From: Cryobacterium sp. Y29
Lineage (GTDB): Bacteria; Actinomycetota; Actinomycetes; Actinomycetales; Microbacteriaceae
DNA length: 64,000 nt
Direction of reading: 5' to 3'
Assembly (NCBI RefSeq): GCF_002929825.1
Contig: NZ_PJJN01000034.1
Coordinates: 190,177 to 254,176, forward strand
The translations under genes were made by a program, and so were the position numbers. This document shows, one piece after another, positions 8,348 to 17,336 of the stretch. The first letter of the stretch is position 1; every line of letters starts with the position of its first letter. The notes below the pieces were generated by a model, which worked only from the letters and a program-made list of their open reading frames with translations, made no database searches and had not been told where the DNA came from.

Positions 8348-11300
8348 TCACGGAGTCGAAGACGAAGTCGGTGTCGAAGACGGAGACGGAGACGGAGTCG
8401 AAGACGAAGTCGGTGTCGGAGACGGAGACGGTGTCGGAGACGGTGTCGGTGTCGGTGTCGGTGTCGGCAGGCTGGACGTACAGTCGACAGGGGTGGGTGT
8501 GGTCGTGCCGGCTACCTCGTCGAGACCGGAGGTTTCGGGTGCCTGCCAGGTGAGGGTCCAGGCCACGTCCTTGACCTGGGTGGCATCGACGGGAACCACA
8601 TCGCCCGGGTACTCGCTCCACCGCGGCCCATTTTCATCCGGCACGTTGTAGAAGGCGGAGGTGACCCGGGCCTCAGCCAGCCCGGCGGAGGTCGCGTCCA
8701 TGGCAACTTTGAGGGTGCCGCCGGCGCCGCATCCGTTGTTATTCAGGCTCGGCACCGCGTACTCCACTTGCCAGGCGCGGTTGGGGTCGACTGCCGTGAC
8801 CGTTGACCACTCGCTGCACAGGGTTGAATCGGCGCTCAGGCAGTACCGCACGCGGATACCAGGGTCGGCGCCGAAAACGGTCGAGCCGGTGGTCTCGTCG
8901 AAACGCTCGAAGTCGGTCCTGAAGCCGGTCGGCACCGGCGCCGACGACGTAGGCGCCTCGATCAGGTACTGGCCATTAGCCGGCGGCGCCACCAGGTAGG
9001 TGTACTCGCCGTCGCCCGGGCCTGCCGGCGCCTCCCACGTGGTGATCGCTCCGGCGTTGGCCATCGTGACGCCGTAGCCGTTGGAATAGCAGAGCGTCAC
9101 AAAGTATTTCTTGTGCTGGGCGAGATTACCGATTGTGGGATCGTCCGAGGTGGTCGCTCCAGCCGAGGTGAAGCCGGCCGGAGTGAGTCTGCAGCTTGCA
9201 CCCTCGGTGAGCGAGGCCACGTACAGCACGTCTGCTGGCAGTGCGCTGAAATTCGCGTCAAACCGGGCGTCTCGAACGATGATCGACCGGTTTTGCGAGC
9301 TCAGCGAACCGGCACTGGTAATCTCGGGCGATCCGGCAACGCGCACGGCCTGAGACGTCGTCTCCTCGGTCGGGCCGCTGCCAGCGGGCTGGTCATTCCG
9401 GCTGAGGGGGGTTACGGTCACGGTCTGGTTGCCGACACGAAGCGCGAGGGTGAGCTCGGTCGTTCCGGTACCTGGCGTCTGAACCCGTTGTTCCCTGCCG
9501 TTGACGCTGTAACGGTTGGTTGATGGGTCGTTGTTCTCGATCGTCACGGAGACGGCACCGGTCGACGCGCTCGTGGTGCCTTGCTGGAAGACCGGTTCGG
9601 CCGCGAGCTCGCCCATGCCCGGCGTGTCATACGACCACGCCGTCACGCTGACGGCGCTGCGCGATTCACCGACGGCGTTCACGGCTTTCGCCTCGTAGCG
9701 GTCTTTCTGGCCATTCGCGGTCGTTCGGATCACGCTGCAGTCTCCCGACGCGTCGCAGCGGCCGACCGACGCACCGTTGCGGTACAGGTTGAAACCCGCC
9801 AAGGCCGGGTAGGCGACGTTGGCAGCGCCGGGACTGACCGAGAGTGTGATTGTTCGGTCGTCGTAGGCGATCTGGGCCACGGCGTTCGGCGCCTTCGGGT
9901 AGCCCCGCAGGTCAACCGTTACCACCCCGTTGCGGCTTCCGGCGCTGAGCTTGCCCTGGGCGTCGCGCACCACAAAGCTCGCCTCGCAGACCCCGCCGGC
10001 GGTGTCACCAGACCAGGTGGCCCGCACGTTTCGCAAATTCTCGACCGCGAACGACACTCCCACGCAGGTACTCGGGGCAGTGACGGAGACCAGTTCAAGT
10101 GGGGTGCCCCGGTAGAGGTTGACCTCGCCGGCGGTGCCGACGACCGCAATCGAGCAGCTCGATCCCGACGATTGGGTGCAGGTCGTCGCCACGGTGCCGC
10201 CCTTGGGTAGTTCGCTCGGCGCCGGGCCCACCTTGAGTACGAGCGCCGCCGCAATCGCCTCGCGGTGGCTCGACAGGCTCACCGTGACCGCTGCCTCGCG
10301 GCCGGCCACGGCGTTGTCAGCGACACTGATCGTGAGAATCGAGCCGTCCTGCGTCACGGTGAACTGGTCAGACGAGTAGTTGATCGTAAAGGTCAGTGCC
10401 GGCACGTCATCCTTGCCTTGCCATTCGACCATGTGGCTGAGGTCGTAACGAATGACTTCCGAGCCGGGGCTTGCAGTGAGCGCCGCCGGCCGCAGTTCCG
10501 GTTGGGGGTCGAGCGGCTCCACCACGATCGGCACGACCAGCTGCGTGTAGTCCTTCTGCCCGTCGATGCGGGCCGGTACCGTGCAGGAGTCGGTCCACGG
10601 AGCGTCGGAACCGGCCGTGTAGGTGACCGTCGTGCCGGAGTCGAACGTACACGTCGCGTTGCCCCGCTCCCCCGACGAACGGATGCCGGTGCGCTGCAGT
10701 TCCAGCGTGGAATCAGCGGGAATCGATACGAGGCTCGTCAGATCAAAGCTGACGGAGGCGTCTTCCCGCACGTTTTGGTCGACGTTTACTTTTTTGAGCG
10801 CGATGATGGTCGCATCCTTCGCCGGAATGCGCAGGAACCCATAGGTAGTCACTACGACACCCTGAAAATTTGGTCCGGTCACGGCGAACGGTGCGAGCAG
10901 TCCTTCGTCGGGAACGTCGCCGCTGATCTTCCAGCCGGACACGTCGAGGCCCGGGTGGTCACCCCACAGAGTCAGGGTGAGGTCAGAAACATCACCAGAG
11001 TTCCAGGACACCTTGTCGGTGACCACGTCGATGCCGTTCGGGAACCCGTCTCGTTCGTCAAGGGTCAGGGTCGTGTCGATCACGATCGGATAGTCGGGCA
11101 CCGAGGTACGCACAACCTTGACCACGATGAGGCCCTGGCCGACGTCGTCGTTGGCATTGGTCACCGAGTACACGAAGGTGAGTAGGCCCGGTTCGTCGCC
11201 GGCCGTGAATACCACTCGTTCATCGGTGACGGAGTCGATGCGCTGCGCCAGGGCGTCATACTCATCGGTGCCGACCGCCGCGTCGGGGGTGACCGCACTC

Positions 11301-14300
11301 AGGGTCAGGCTGCCGCCGCCGGGTTCGATGTCGTTGGCGGCGGGAAAAACGACGACCTGGTTGCCCGGCCCTGCCTGCACCTCGACGTAGTCGCTGAAGG
11401 TGATCGGGCTCGGATTGGAACGCTGGTCGAGCACGCCGATGCGCACGAGAGCGACGCCGGCGGACCCGGCGGTGTCGCGCACGCGATACTGAAATTCGAT
11501 GGCGCCGTGATAGTCGCGTGGGCTGGAAAAGACGATGGCATCCCCGGTGGCATTGAGCGAGGCCGTGCCGCGCGCCGGCTGGGTCAGCACCCGATCGAGC
11601 ACGACGGTATCGCCGTCGGGGTCGGTGCCGAAGCTGTTGAAGGGAATCTCGATCGTCTCGCCCGACAGTACCCGACCGTAGAGGGTGTGCGGCTGCGGAG
11701 CCGTGTTCTCGCCGTTGGCGAGCACCTCCACCGAGACTACGGCCGAGTCGATGAGTTCGGGAGCGCCAGCGGTGTACACGCTGTAGGCGAGCTCGTAGCT
11801 GCCCGGTTCGTCGGGGGCGAGGTAACGCAGTTCGACGCCAGCTGCGAAGGCGAGGCCACGGTCGCTGCGGTTCTGCACGGACCCGGCGTTGAGCATCACG
11901 ATGTTGCCGTCGGGCGCCACATCGTTGTTGAGCACCGGAATGTCGATCTGGGCACCGACCCGCACCGAGACGCTGTCGTTTCTGGCGATCGGAGCCTGCG
12001 GAACGGATGCCGCGAGCAGGTAGACGGTGGCCTCGCCGCGCACGGTATAGAGCGGATTTTCGGTGCCGTCCGACACGGTGTAGCGCACGGTGCCGAGCTT
12101 GCCCGGCCGTTCGTCGGCGGTGGAGCCGCGCACCCGCAAAATGTTTTGCCCGACGACGTCGACGCTGAGCGAAGCACCGAGTGCGGTCTCGGGAATGGCT
12201 TCGCCGAGCAACAGCACACGTCCGGCCGGGTTGGAGACGGCGGTGAAGACGTCAACGCTGGTGTCGGCCTGGGGTCGCACGAAAACCGTCACCGGTGACG
12301 TGGTGAGGGCCTGAGCATCCGCTGACACCACCGAAATGCGCACGAGCGATACGACCTCGGCTACGTCGTCGGCGATGGTGAGGCTAACCGTGTAGTTGCC
12401 GATCGTGGTCGCAATGAAGTCGATGGCGGTGCCGTTCGCGGTAATGCTCACGGTCGACCCCTCGGCGCTCGACGGGGTCGTCGCCGAGGTGACGCGGTAC
12501 AGGCCGGCAGCTCCCGAGATGTGCTCGGCCGGGTTCACCGTGAGCCGCTCGTTCACCGACGCGAGCAGCGCGAAGGGTTCGACCGTGAGCCGCGGCGTTG
12601 GCGTGACCACGATGGTGAGTACCTTCTCGGTCGAAGCGCCATGGATGTCGGAGACGCGCACCAGAATCGTGGCCGACTGCGCGGACTGTTCGGCCGCATT
12701 CGGGTGCTTGTAGACGAGCACGCCGGTCGGCGTTACGCTAACCGAGCCGATGTCTGTGGTGTTGACAGCGGATGCGACGAAAATGGGATCTCCGTCGGGA
12801 TCGACCCAGCCGGGCAGCACCGGCACGGTCACTGTTCCGCCCGGTTGCACCTCTGGGCTCGGCCAGTCTTGCAGGCAGCCGTCGGTACCGCACCAGACCG
12901 GCGCCGTGTTCACATCGTTGCCGTGCACGGTGAGAGTGACCGTGGTCGACGGCGAATCGAGGCCGCCGGTACGGGAGCCGTCGGTGATGGCGTAGTTGAA
13001 AGTTGCCGAGCCGCTGGCGCCGGGGGTTACCTGCACGGCAAGTGCCTGGTTCTGATCCGTGACGGTGATTGTGCCGAAATCGGGATCGAGGCCGGTGACC
13101 GAGGCCGGCACGACGCTCAGCACGTCATCGTTGGCGTCGTGGTCGTTGAGCAACGCCGGCAGCGGAACGAGCTGGTCGACGCGCACGCCGAAAGAATCCG
13201 GCACGGCCACGGGGGCCTTCGGTTCGACGACTTCGGAGGCTTCTTCTACGTTGTCCTGGCGCTGGGGCTCTTCGGCGGCGGCCAGGGTCCAGTCCTGGGA
13301 ACTCGCGACCAATGCGCCGCCGGGAACGGTCCACACCCATCCGCTCTGGGTGTCGTTGAGAATCAGGAGTGACTCGTTGGCACGAAACGCGGGCGCGGCG
13401 TCGCCGTTCGGAGTGACCGCGCCGTAGCTGAGAACGGATTCGCCGCCGTTCTCGCTAAACAGGGTGCCGCCGGCACCGGAAGCGGGTAGCCAGGCGGCGT
13501 AGCGCTCTCCTTTAAAAGGGGTCGGCGCAGCGGGAGCCCCGAGTACCGTCTCGGAATTGCCGACCAGTTCGGTACGGGCACCGTCGGTCAGGGCAAAGGC
13601 GACCAGGCCGGTCTGGTCGGCGATAAGCACGTCGTCGGCGGCGGTGCTCGGGCGTTGCAGCACGGCCAGTTCGCTCAGGTCAGTCGCGACCGGTGCGTTT
13701 TGGCCGGCCAGCCACAGTTCGTCACCGGCCACGCTGAGCAACGCCCAGCTGTCACCGACGACGCTCAGCTGACTTCCGGGTTCGGCCGGACCGTCGGTGA
13801 CAGCGTCCTCGCCGAGAATCTTGTCGTCAACGATGGAATAGCGCAGCATGCTTTCTGCCGCGCTGGAGTAGCTGTAGAGCACCCCGTCAGGCGTGATCGC
13901 GATGGCGTCGGAGCGGTACGCGCGTGGCAGCTCGCCCGGGGTGACCTCGTCGTCGGCGTAGGGGTTCACTGAGCGAGGCTCTTCCCCAGCGCCGACTGCC
14001 CCGGCCAAGACCGCTCCCGCGGTCGTGAGGTAGCCGACCCAGGAACTCGACGACACGATGGTGCGGGTTCCGGCCGGCGTGTTGTCGTAATCGCCCGCGT
14101 CGTCGCCGAGGTTGATCGGTGCCGCGAGGCTCACGTCGACCACTTTTTCGTTGTTCTGGGCGAAGAGCAGCACGGTGGAATCGGTTTGCACCAGTTCGCT
14201 GGGTGCTGGCACTGTTTTCACGGTGTCCAGTTCGCCCAGGTCGGTGTTGACGCGGGCGTACCGGTTGCCGTCGCCGCTTTGCAATGCCCAGATCGAACTC

Positions 14301-14455
14301 GCGTTCACTGGCGTCTGCTTCACATCGAAACCATCAGCGACGATCGCCACCGTGGCCAGCAACGCCCCGATCGCGGCGACCGCTGCAATGCGAATCACAC
14401 CAAGGCGAGCCTTCGAGAGCCCGGGCAGGCGACGACGAGCCCGTTTGCCGGCCAT
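8348..14455 (-). CDS. Giant Ig/cadherin-like and fibronectin type III repeat surface protein
   Basis: This 2035-residue protein starts with a basic stretch and one membrane helix (about 17-42) that acts as signal anchor. Next come a beta-rich, possibly propeller-like region (about 50-400), an acidic linker, and a series of cadherin/Ig-like modules recognisable by repeated openings such as VPLPALLNDHDANDD, DIPVLNNDVAPDG, IPFNSFGTDPDGD and VVFPAANDIEPGG (about 420-1120). A fibronectin type III module lies near 1515-1605 (GFNLYRNG, YEAKAVNAVGES), followed by further beta modules with Cys pairs and a Thr/Pro/Ser-rich tail (1995-2035). There is no LPxTG signal or C-terminal helix, so it is held by its N-terminal anchor. 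In bifidobacterial PFNA clusters the gene in this place encodes the FN3 protein. Adhesion or envelope architecture is the inferred role. Confidence 0.9.
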   Translation of the reverse strand: MAGKRARRRLPGLSKARLGVIRIAAVAAIGALLATVAIVADGFDVKQTPVNASSIWALQSGDGNRYARVNTDLGELDTVKTVPAPSELVQTDSTVLLFAQNNEKVVDVSLAAPINLGDDAGDYDNTPAGTRTIVSSSSWVGYLTTAGAVLAGAVGAGEEPRSVNPYADDEVTPGELPRAYRSDAIAITPDGVLYSYSSAAESMLRYSIVDDKILGEDAVTDGPAEPGSQLSVVGDSWALLSVAGDELWLAGQNAPVATDLSELAVLQRPSTAADDVLIADQTGLVAFALTDGARTELVGNSETVLGAPAAPTPFKGERYAAWLPASGAGGTLFSENGGESVLSYGAVTPNGDAAPAFRANESLLILNDTQSGWVWTVPGGALVASSQDWTLAAAEEPQRQDNVEEASEVVEPKAPVAVPDSFGVRVDQLVPLPALLNDHDANDDVLSVVPASVTGLDPDFGTITVTDQNQALAVQVTPGASGSATFNYAITDGSRTGGLDSPSTTVTLTVHGNDVNTAPVWCGTDGCLQDWPSPEVQPGGTVTVPVLPGWVDPDGDPIFVASAVNTTDIGSVSVTPTGVLVYKHPNAAEQSAQSATILVRVSDIHGASTEKVLTIVVTPTPRLTVEPFALLASVNERLTVNPAEHISGAAGLYRVTSATTPSSAEGSTVSITANGTAIDFIATTIGNYTVSLTIADDVAEVVSLVRISVVSADAQALTTSPVTVFVRPQADTSVDVFTAVSNPAGRVLLLGEAIPETALGASLSVDVVGQNILRVRGSTADERPGKLGTVRYTVSDGTENPLYTVRGEATVYLLAASVPQAPIARNDSVSVRVGAQIDIPVLNNDVAPDGNIVMLNAGSVQNRSDRGLAFAAGVELRYLAPDEPGSYELAYSVYTAGAPELIDSAVVSVEVLANGENTAPQPHTLYGRVLSGETIEIPFNSFGTDPDGDTVVLDRVLTQPARGTASLNATGDAIVFSSPRDYHGAIEFQYRVRDTAGSAGVALVRIGVLDQRSNPSPITFSDYVEVQAGPGNQVVVFPAANDIEPGGGSLTLSAVTPDAAVGTDEYDALAQRIDSVTDERVVFTAGDEPGLLTFVYSVTNANDDVGQGLIVVKVVRTSVPDYPIVIDTTLTLDERDGFPNGIDVVTDKVSWNSGDVSDLTLTLWGDHPGLDVSGWKISGDVPDEGLLAPFAVTGPNFQGVVVTTYGFLRIPAKDATIIALKKVNVDQNVREDASVSFDLTSLVSIPADSTLELQRTGIRSSGERGNATCTFDSGTTVTYTAGSDAPWTDSCTVPARIDGQKDYTQLVVPIVVEPLDPQPELRPAALTASPGSEVIRYDLSHMVEWQGKDDVPALTFTINYSSDQFTVTQDGSILTISVADNAVAGREAAVTVSLSSHREAIAAALVLKVGPAPSELPKGGTVATTCTQSSGSSCSIAVVGTAGEVNLYRGTPLELVSVTAPSTCVGVSFAVENLRNVRATWSGDTAGGVCEASFVVRDAQGKLSAGSRNGVVTVDLRGYPKAPNAVAQIAYDDRTITLSVSPGAANVAYPALAGFNLYRNGASVGRCDASGDCSVIRTTANGQKDRYEAKAVNAVGESRSAVSVTAWSYDTPGMGELAAEPVFQQGTTSASTGAVSVTIENNDPSTNRYSVNGREQRVQTPGTGTTELTLALRVGNQTVTVTPLSRNDQPAGSGPTEETTSQAVRVAGSPEITSAGSLSSQNRSIIVRDARFDANFSALPADVLYVASLTEGASCRLTPAGFTSAGATTSDDPTIGNLAQHKKYFVTLCYSNGYGVTMANAGAITTWEAPAGPGDGEYTYLVAPPANGQYLIEAPTSSAPVPTGFRTDFERFDETTGSTVFGADPGIRVRYCLSADSTLCSEWSTVTAVDPNRAWQVEYAVPSLNNNGCGAGGTLKVAMDATSAGLAEARVTSAFYNVPDENGPRWSEYPGDVVPVDATQVKDVAWTLTWQAPETSGLDEVAGTTTPTPVDCTSSLPTPTPTPTPSPTPSPSPTPTSSSTPSPSPSSTPTSSSTP
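8350..8468. repeat. GC-rich short-unit repeat encoding the Thr/Pro/Ser tail of the giant protein
   Basis: The last codons of the surface-protein gene consist of permuted hexamers (ggtgtc, ggagac, gaagac). A 26-base block beginning cggagtcgaagac occurs identically at 8351-8376 and 8393-8418, 42 bases apart. In the coding frame these give PTPTPSP and TPTSSSTP peptides. Such arrays expand and contract by slippage; changes in multiples of three alter only tail length, others would change the C terminus shortly before the MoxR start. Confidence 0.8.
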
Positions 14456-14471
14456 CAGAACACCCCGCCCA

Positions 14472-15644
14472 TCAGATCACACCGGCGATCACGAGGGCAC
14501 CGATGGTGCCGCCGATGCCGGCGACGACAGCGCCAGACAGGAGCAGACTCAGCCTGAGCGGCGTAAATCGCGTGCGCCCGGTGTCGTGATCGCCGAGCAG
14601 GGTACCTTCGCGGGTCGGGGACGCCGGAAGGCGCGCGCTGCGCCGGGGGCCAGGGCGCAGGGTGGGAACAATGACATCAGAGATGACAGCGCCGCGCGAT
14701 TCGTGGTTGTCAAAGTCCACCGGTGCACCAGCAGATGCCCAGGCTTCGTCGGCTACCTCCAGCGCGGTGAGGGGCAGTCCGAGGTCCCGCTCCACGCGCT
14801 GCAGGTCGTAGGCACATTCGAGCATGCTCGCCTGGCGGGCCGCGGGATCGCGACTCATCATGCGGGCGAGGGCACTCTCGAGGGAGGCGGGAACATTCGC
14901 TCGCCCGATGCTGGTGAATTTCGCTCGGCCAATGCGCTGTTTCAGTTGCGCGCGCGACCCGTTGGACCCCGCGGGCAGTTCGAACGGCGCCCTGTCGGCC
15001 AGCAGCGAGTAGATGGTGGCGCCGAATGACCAGACCTCGGTTGCTACCGTGCCGCTGGTGCGTTCGTCGACGACCTCCGGTGCGCTCCAGGGCAGCGACA
15101 TTGCGAACAGCTCGTCGCGAGCGCCGCCGGCCAGGGAGGCGGCGATGCCGAAGTCACCGAGCACCGGGCCGCCGAATGTGGTCGTGAGAATATTGGATGG
15201 CTTGATATCACGGTGCAGCACCTTGGAACGATGCGCCGTCTCGAGGGCGCAGGCGATGCGCACGGCAACGCTCAGCACGGTCGCTACCGGCAGCGCTACT
15301 GCGCGTTCTCGCGACGAATAGGAGCCGGGGCAGAATTCCATGACCAGGTACGGGCGGCCATCGGCAGAGATGCTGGCGTTGTACACGGTGAGAATAGACG
15401 GATGCGAGCTGAGCCGCGCCATGACGTCCGCTTCGGCGTTGAACGAGCGCAGCACGTCGTCGTTGACGATGTCCTGCAGCAGCACTTTGACCGCAACGGA
15501 ACGGCGAGGCATGTTCTGTTCGAAGAGAAAAACGTCGGCAAATCCACCGGTGCCGAGGGGGCGCACGTAGGTGTAGCCCGACAAAACGGGCGGAGCAGAA
15601 GGAAGCCGCCTACCCATCGCTCCCCCGACCTGCTTTGTTTCCAT
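14472..15644 (-). CDS. Membrane-anchored Ser/Thr protein kinase (PFNA-cluster type)
   Basis: The 390-residue protein has an N-terminal Hanks-type kinase domain: glycine loop GTGGFADVF, catalytic lysine in VAVKVL, HRDIKPSN catalytic loop, DFGIA metal site and SAPEVV (the APE motif). The domain ends near residue 275. A linker of about 85 residues leads to one C-terminal membrane helix with no external sensor domain, unlike PknB with its PASTA repeats. It heads the cluster and presumably phosphorylates the FHA partner and other cluster proteins, opposed by the PP2C enzyme. No clear ribosome site precedes the ATG at 15644; an alternative ATG at 15617 follows GGGGGAG too closely. A leaderless message is possible. 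Confidence 0.93.
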   Translation of the reverse strand: METKQVGGAMGRRLPSAPPVLSGYTYVRPLGTGGFADVFLFEQNMPRRSVAVKVLLQDIVNDDVLRSFNAEADVMARLSSHPSILTVYNASISADGRPYLVMEFCPGSYSSRERAVALPVATVLSVAVRIACALETAHRSKVLHRDIKPSNILTTTFGGPVLGDFGIAASLAGGARDELFAMSLPWSAPEVVDERTSGTVATEVWSFGATIYSLLADRAPFELPAGSNGSRAQLKQRIGRAKFTSIGRANVPASLESALARMMSRDPAARQASMLECAYDLQRVERDLGLPLTALEVADEAWASAGAPVDFDNHESRGAVISDVIVPTLRPGPRRSARLPASPTREGTLLGDHDTGRTRFTPLRLSLLLSGAVVAGIGGTIGALVIAGVI

Positions 15645-15969
15645 GGTGCGTCTTTGTGTTGGCTCGCAAAGACTCAGCCGGTCTCACGTTTAAGCCTAAC
15701 CACGACACTCGACCCTGTCACCCACTCGGGGAAATGGCACACCCCCATAATGGGGGTAATGGGCTCCGGTCGTACCCGCTTGTCTGGGGAAAAAGAGTGC
15801 ATTGGTTGACGCCATCGTCAGCACCTTCTCTTGGTTGCCGGCAGGAGAATCACCCTGCAGGCCAACCCGCGCATGTGGGCGCACGTTCCAGCCGACTATC
15901 CGACCGACCAATACGAAACCGTTCGTCCGGTCGAACGCACGCACGCACGCACCTCATTCAGCGCAGACC
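15645..15969. other. Intergenic region between pilO and the kinase gene (325 bases)
   Basis: This stretch separates the end of the pilus operon from the start of the kinase cluster, so it should hold the pilus terminator and the kinase promoter. A perfect 17-base palindrome (15741-15757) lies about 100 bases before the kinase start. A small hairpin with six-base arms (cgttcg / cgaacg, 15920-15937) beside a gcac repeat lies 33 bases after pilO. No convincing gene is seen; the only longer frame has no ribosome site and unusual composition. Confidence 0.6.
15741..15757. promoter_or_regulatory. Perfect palindrome upstream of the kinase cluster, candidate operator
   Basis: The sequence acccccat-a-atgggggt is an exact inverted repeat with eight-base arms and a single central base. 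It lies in the only sizeable gap ahead of the eight-gene kinase cluster. It is too short in loop to be a terminator, so a dimeric regulator site is the better reading. The regulator is unknown; C-tract/G-tract arms are reminiscent of metal-sensing CsoR-type sites, but no such gene is in view. Confidence 0.45.
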
Positions 15970-16671
15970 TCAGCCCACGTTGAGAAGCACATAGACAATC
16001 CCCGCGATCTGGCCCGTCACCCGGTTGGGAGTGTCAGCAGCGGGCGTGCCAGAACTGAACGAGGTAACCGTCAGCAGACGCTGCCCGTTCTGCACGCCGT
16101 CAAGAAATTCCAGCACGGCGTCGAAACTTCCAGTGACCGAGATCGTGACCGGCACGGCGATAAAATTCTCCGCGGTCACCAGCGGGCTCGGCGCCGCTGA
16201 ACCAGCGGCGTCGGTGTCGGGCGCGGTCGTGCCGGGCACCGTCGAGTCGGGCGCCGTCGAATCGGGCGCCGTCGAATCGGGCGCCGTCGAGTCAGGCGCG
16301 ATCGTGTCGGCCGCGGGCACGACCGGCACATAGGGCATCGCGTCGGCCGACGTGAACTCAGTCACAGTGACCGACGTGCGACCGGCAATGGCATCGAGCT
16401 GGCCGATAAGAGCCGGCAGCGCCGCACCCTCCGGGATCGCCGCCCGCAATACCGCAAGTTCGTCCTGCACCGTTTCAAGGCCGTCGAATTCACGCTGCAG
16501 GGCCGCGAGCTGCTGTTCGTAGACCTCGTTCTGGGCGAGGGCTGCGGTTCGCGTCGCGCGGGTCACGCCCACCTCCTCCAGCTTGGGCGATATCCCCAAG
16601 GTGAACCCGGCCAGCACGACGAGCGCGATGACGAGCATCGCCCCCACCAGCCACCACTTTGTCGTCGTCAC
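15970..16671 (-). CDS. pilO: Type IV pilus assembly protein PilO-like
   Basis: This 233-residue protein has a short cytoplasmic N terminus, one membrane helix (about residues 7-27), a coiled-coil segment (ATRTAALAQNEVYEQQLAALQ) and a ferredoxin-like periplasmic-type domain that ends in a beta strand typical of PilO (FDAVLEFLDGVQNGQRLLTVTSF). The domain is interrupted by four to five copies of a STAPD-like repeat (about residues 120-150). The GTG at 16671 overlaps the pilN stop as GTGA. PilO with PilN forms the inner-membrane alignment platform linking the actin-like PilM to the pilus base. It is the last gene of the pilus operon. Confidence 0.8.
   Translation of the reverse strand: MTTTKWWLVGAMLVIALVVLAGFTLGISPKLEEVGVTRATRTAALAQNEVYEQQLAALQREFDGLETVQDELAVLRAAIPEGAALPALIGQLDAIAGRTSVTVTEFTSADAMPYVPVVPAADTIAPDSTAPDSTAPDSTAPDSTVPGTTAPDTDAAGSAAPSPLVTAENFIAVPVTISVTGSFDAVLEFLDGVQNGQRLLTVTSFSSGTPAADTPNRVTGQIAGIVYVLLNVG
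16241..16300. repeat. 15-base tandem repeat inside pilO
   Basis: Four consecutive units of the form gtcgartcgggcgcc start at 16241, 16256, 16271 and 16286, the last with two changes. They encode the Ser-Thr-Ala-Pro-Asp repeats of PilO. The near-identity of the units points to recent amplification, and the unit length keeps the frame, so copy number can vary without breaking the gene. Confidence 0.85.
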
Positions 16672-17336
16672 TGGCTCACCTCGGCTTCTGCGAATCGGTT
16701 GGAGAACGCCTCGGCGTTGACGTGCAGCGTGAGACTCACCTCGTACGCACCGGAGTCGAGCAACGCCACCCGGGTCGGTGCGCTGTCGGCGTACCCGGGC
16801 AGGGTCGCCATCGCGTCGAGCCAGTTGGGAACACTCGGCAGGGTCGGGCTGGTCAGGGTGAGGCTGATGGTCGCCACGCGACTCGGCTGTAAGGGCGCAC
16901 TCGCCTGCACGTACGGCACCCACGGCGAACCCGCGTCCAGCACCACGGCGCCGATCACGACGTCGCCGGGCAGTCGAGCGCGAATCTGCTGCAGATAATC
17001 GGTCCAGTCGATATCAACGGATGTCGCCAGCCGGCGGGCCGCGATGGTCGCGTCGACGTCCTCCTGCGCCCGGCGCACCTCGATGTATTCGCTCTGCGCC
17101 GCCAGGAGTTCGGTCGTGCGCGTCTGCACGACGGCGAGGCTGGCCTGACTACGCGCGGCTTCCCAGGTGGCGGCCGCGATGCCGGCGCCCGTGACGAGCA
17201 CGACCGCGACGACCGCGACGGCGAGGCCCCGCCGCAGCCTGCGCCCTTTGTGTTCCGCCGTGATTTCGGGCGGCAGCAGATCGACCCGGGGGTCACCGCC
17301 GATGACCGGGTCGTGATCTGTCTTCGGCGCACTCAT
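16668..17336 (-). CDS. pilN: Type IV pilus assembly protein PilN-like
   Basis: The 222-residue protein carries the short conserved N-terminal PilN signature (DPRVDLLPPEI, which in other species contacts PilM), one membrane helix (about residues 36-58), a coiled coil (about 60-105) and a ferredoxin-like C-terminal domain. It would form heterodimers with PilO and recruit PilM to the membrane. Start and stop both overlap neighbours by four bases (ATGA with pilM, GTGA with pilO), showing strict operon coupling. The N-terminal extension of about 18 residues before the signature is modest. Confidence 0.85.
   Translation of the reverse strand: MSAPKTDHDPVIGGDPRVDLLPPEITAEHKGRRLRRGLAVAVVAVVLVTGAGIAAATWEAARSQASLAVVQTRTTELLAAQSEYIEVRRAQEDVDATIAARRLATSVDIDWTDYLQQIRARLPGDVVIGAVVLDAGSPWVPYVQASAPLQPSRVATISLTLTSPTLPSVPNWLDAMATLPGYADSAPTRVALLDSGAYEVSLTLHVNAEAFSNRFAEAEVSQ

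Noticed and set aside
8325-8621. Minus-strand frame ending in Asp/Thr/Val repeats that overlaps the MoxR start
   Set aside because: It is an alternate reading of the low-complexity tail of the giant protein. The frame with Ig/FN3 continuity ends at 8348.
15696-15944. Small minus-strand frame of 82 codons between pilO and the kinase gene
   Set aside because: No ribosome site, no resemblance to known proteins, and it covers the palindrome and promoter region.
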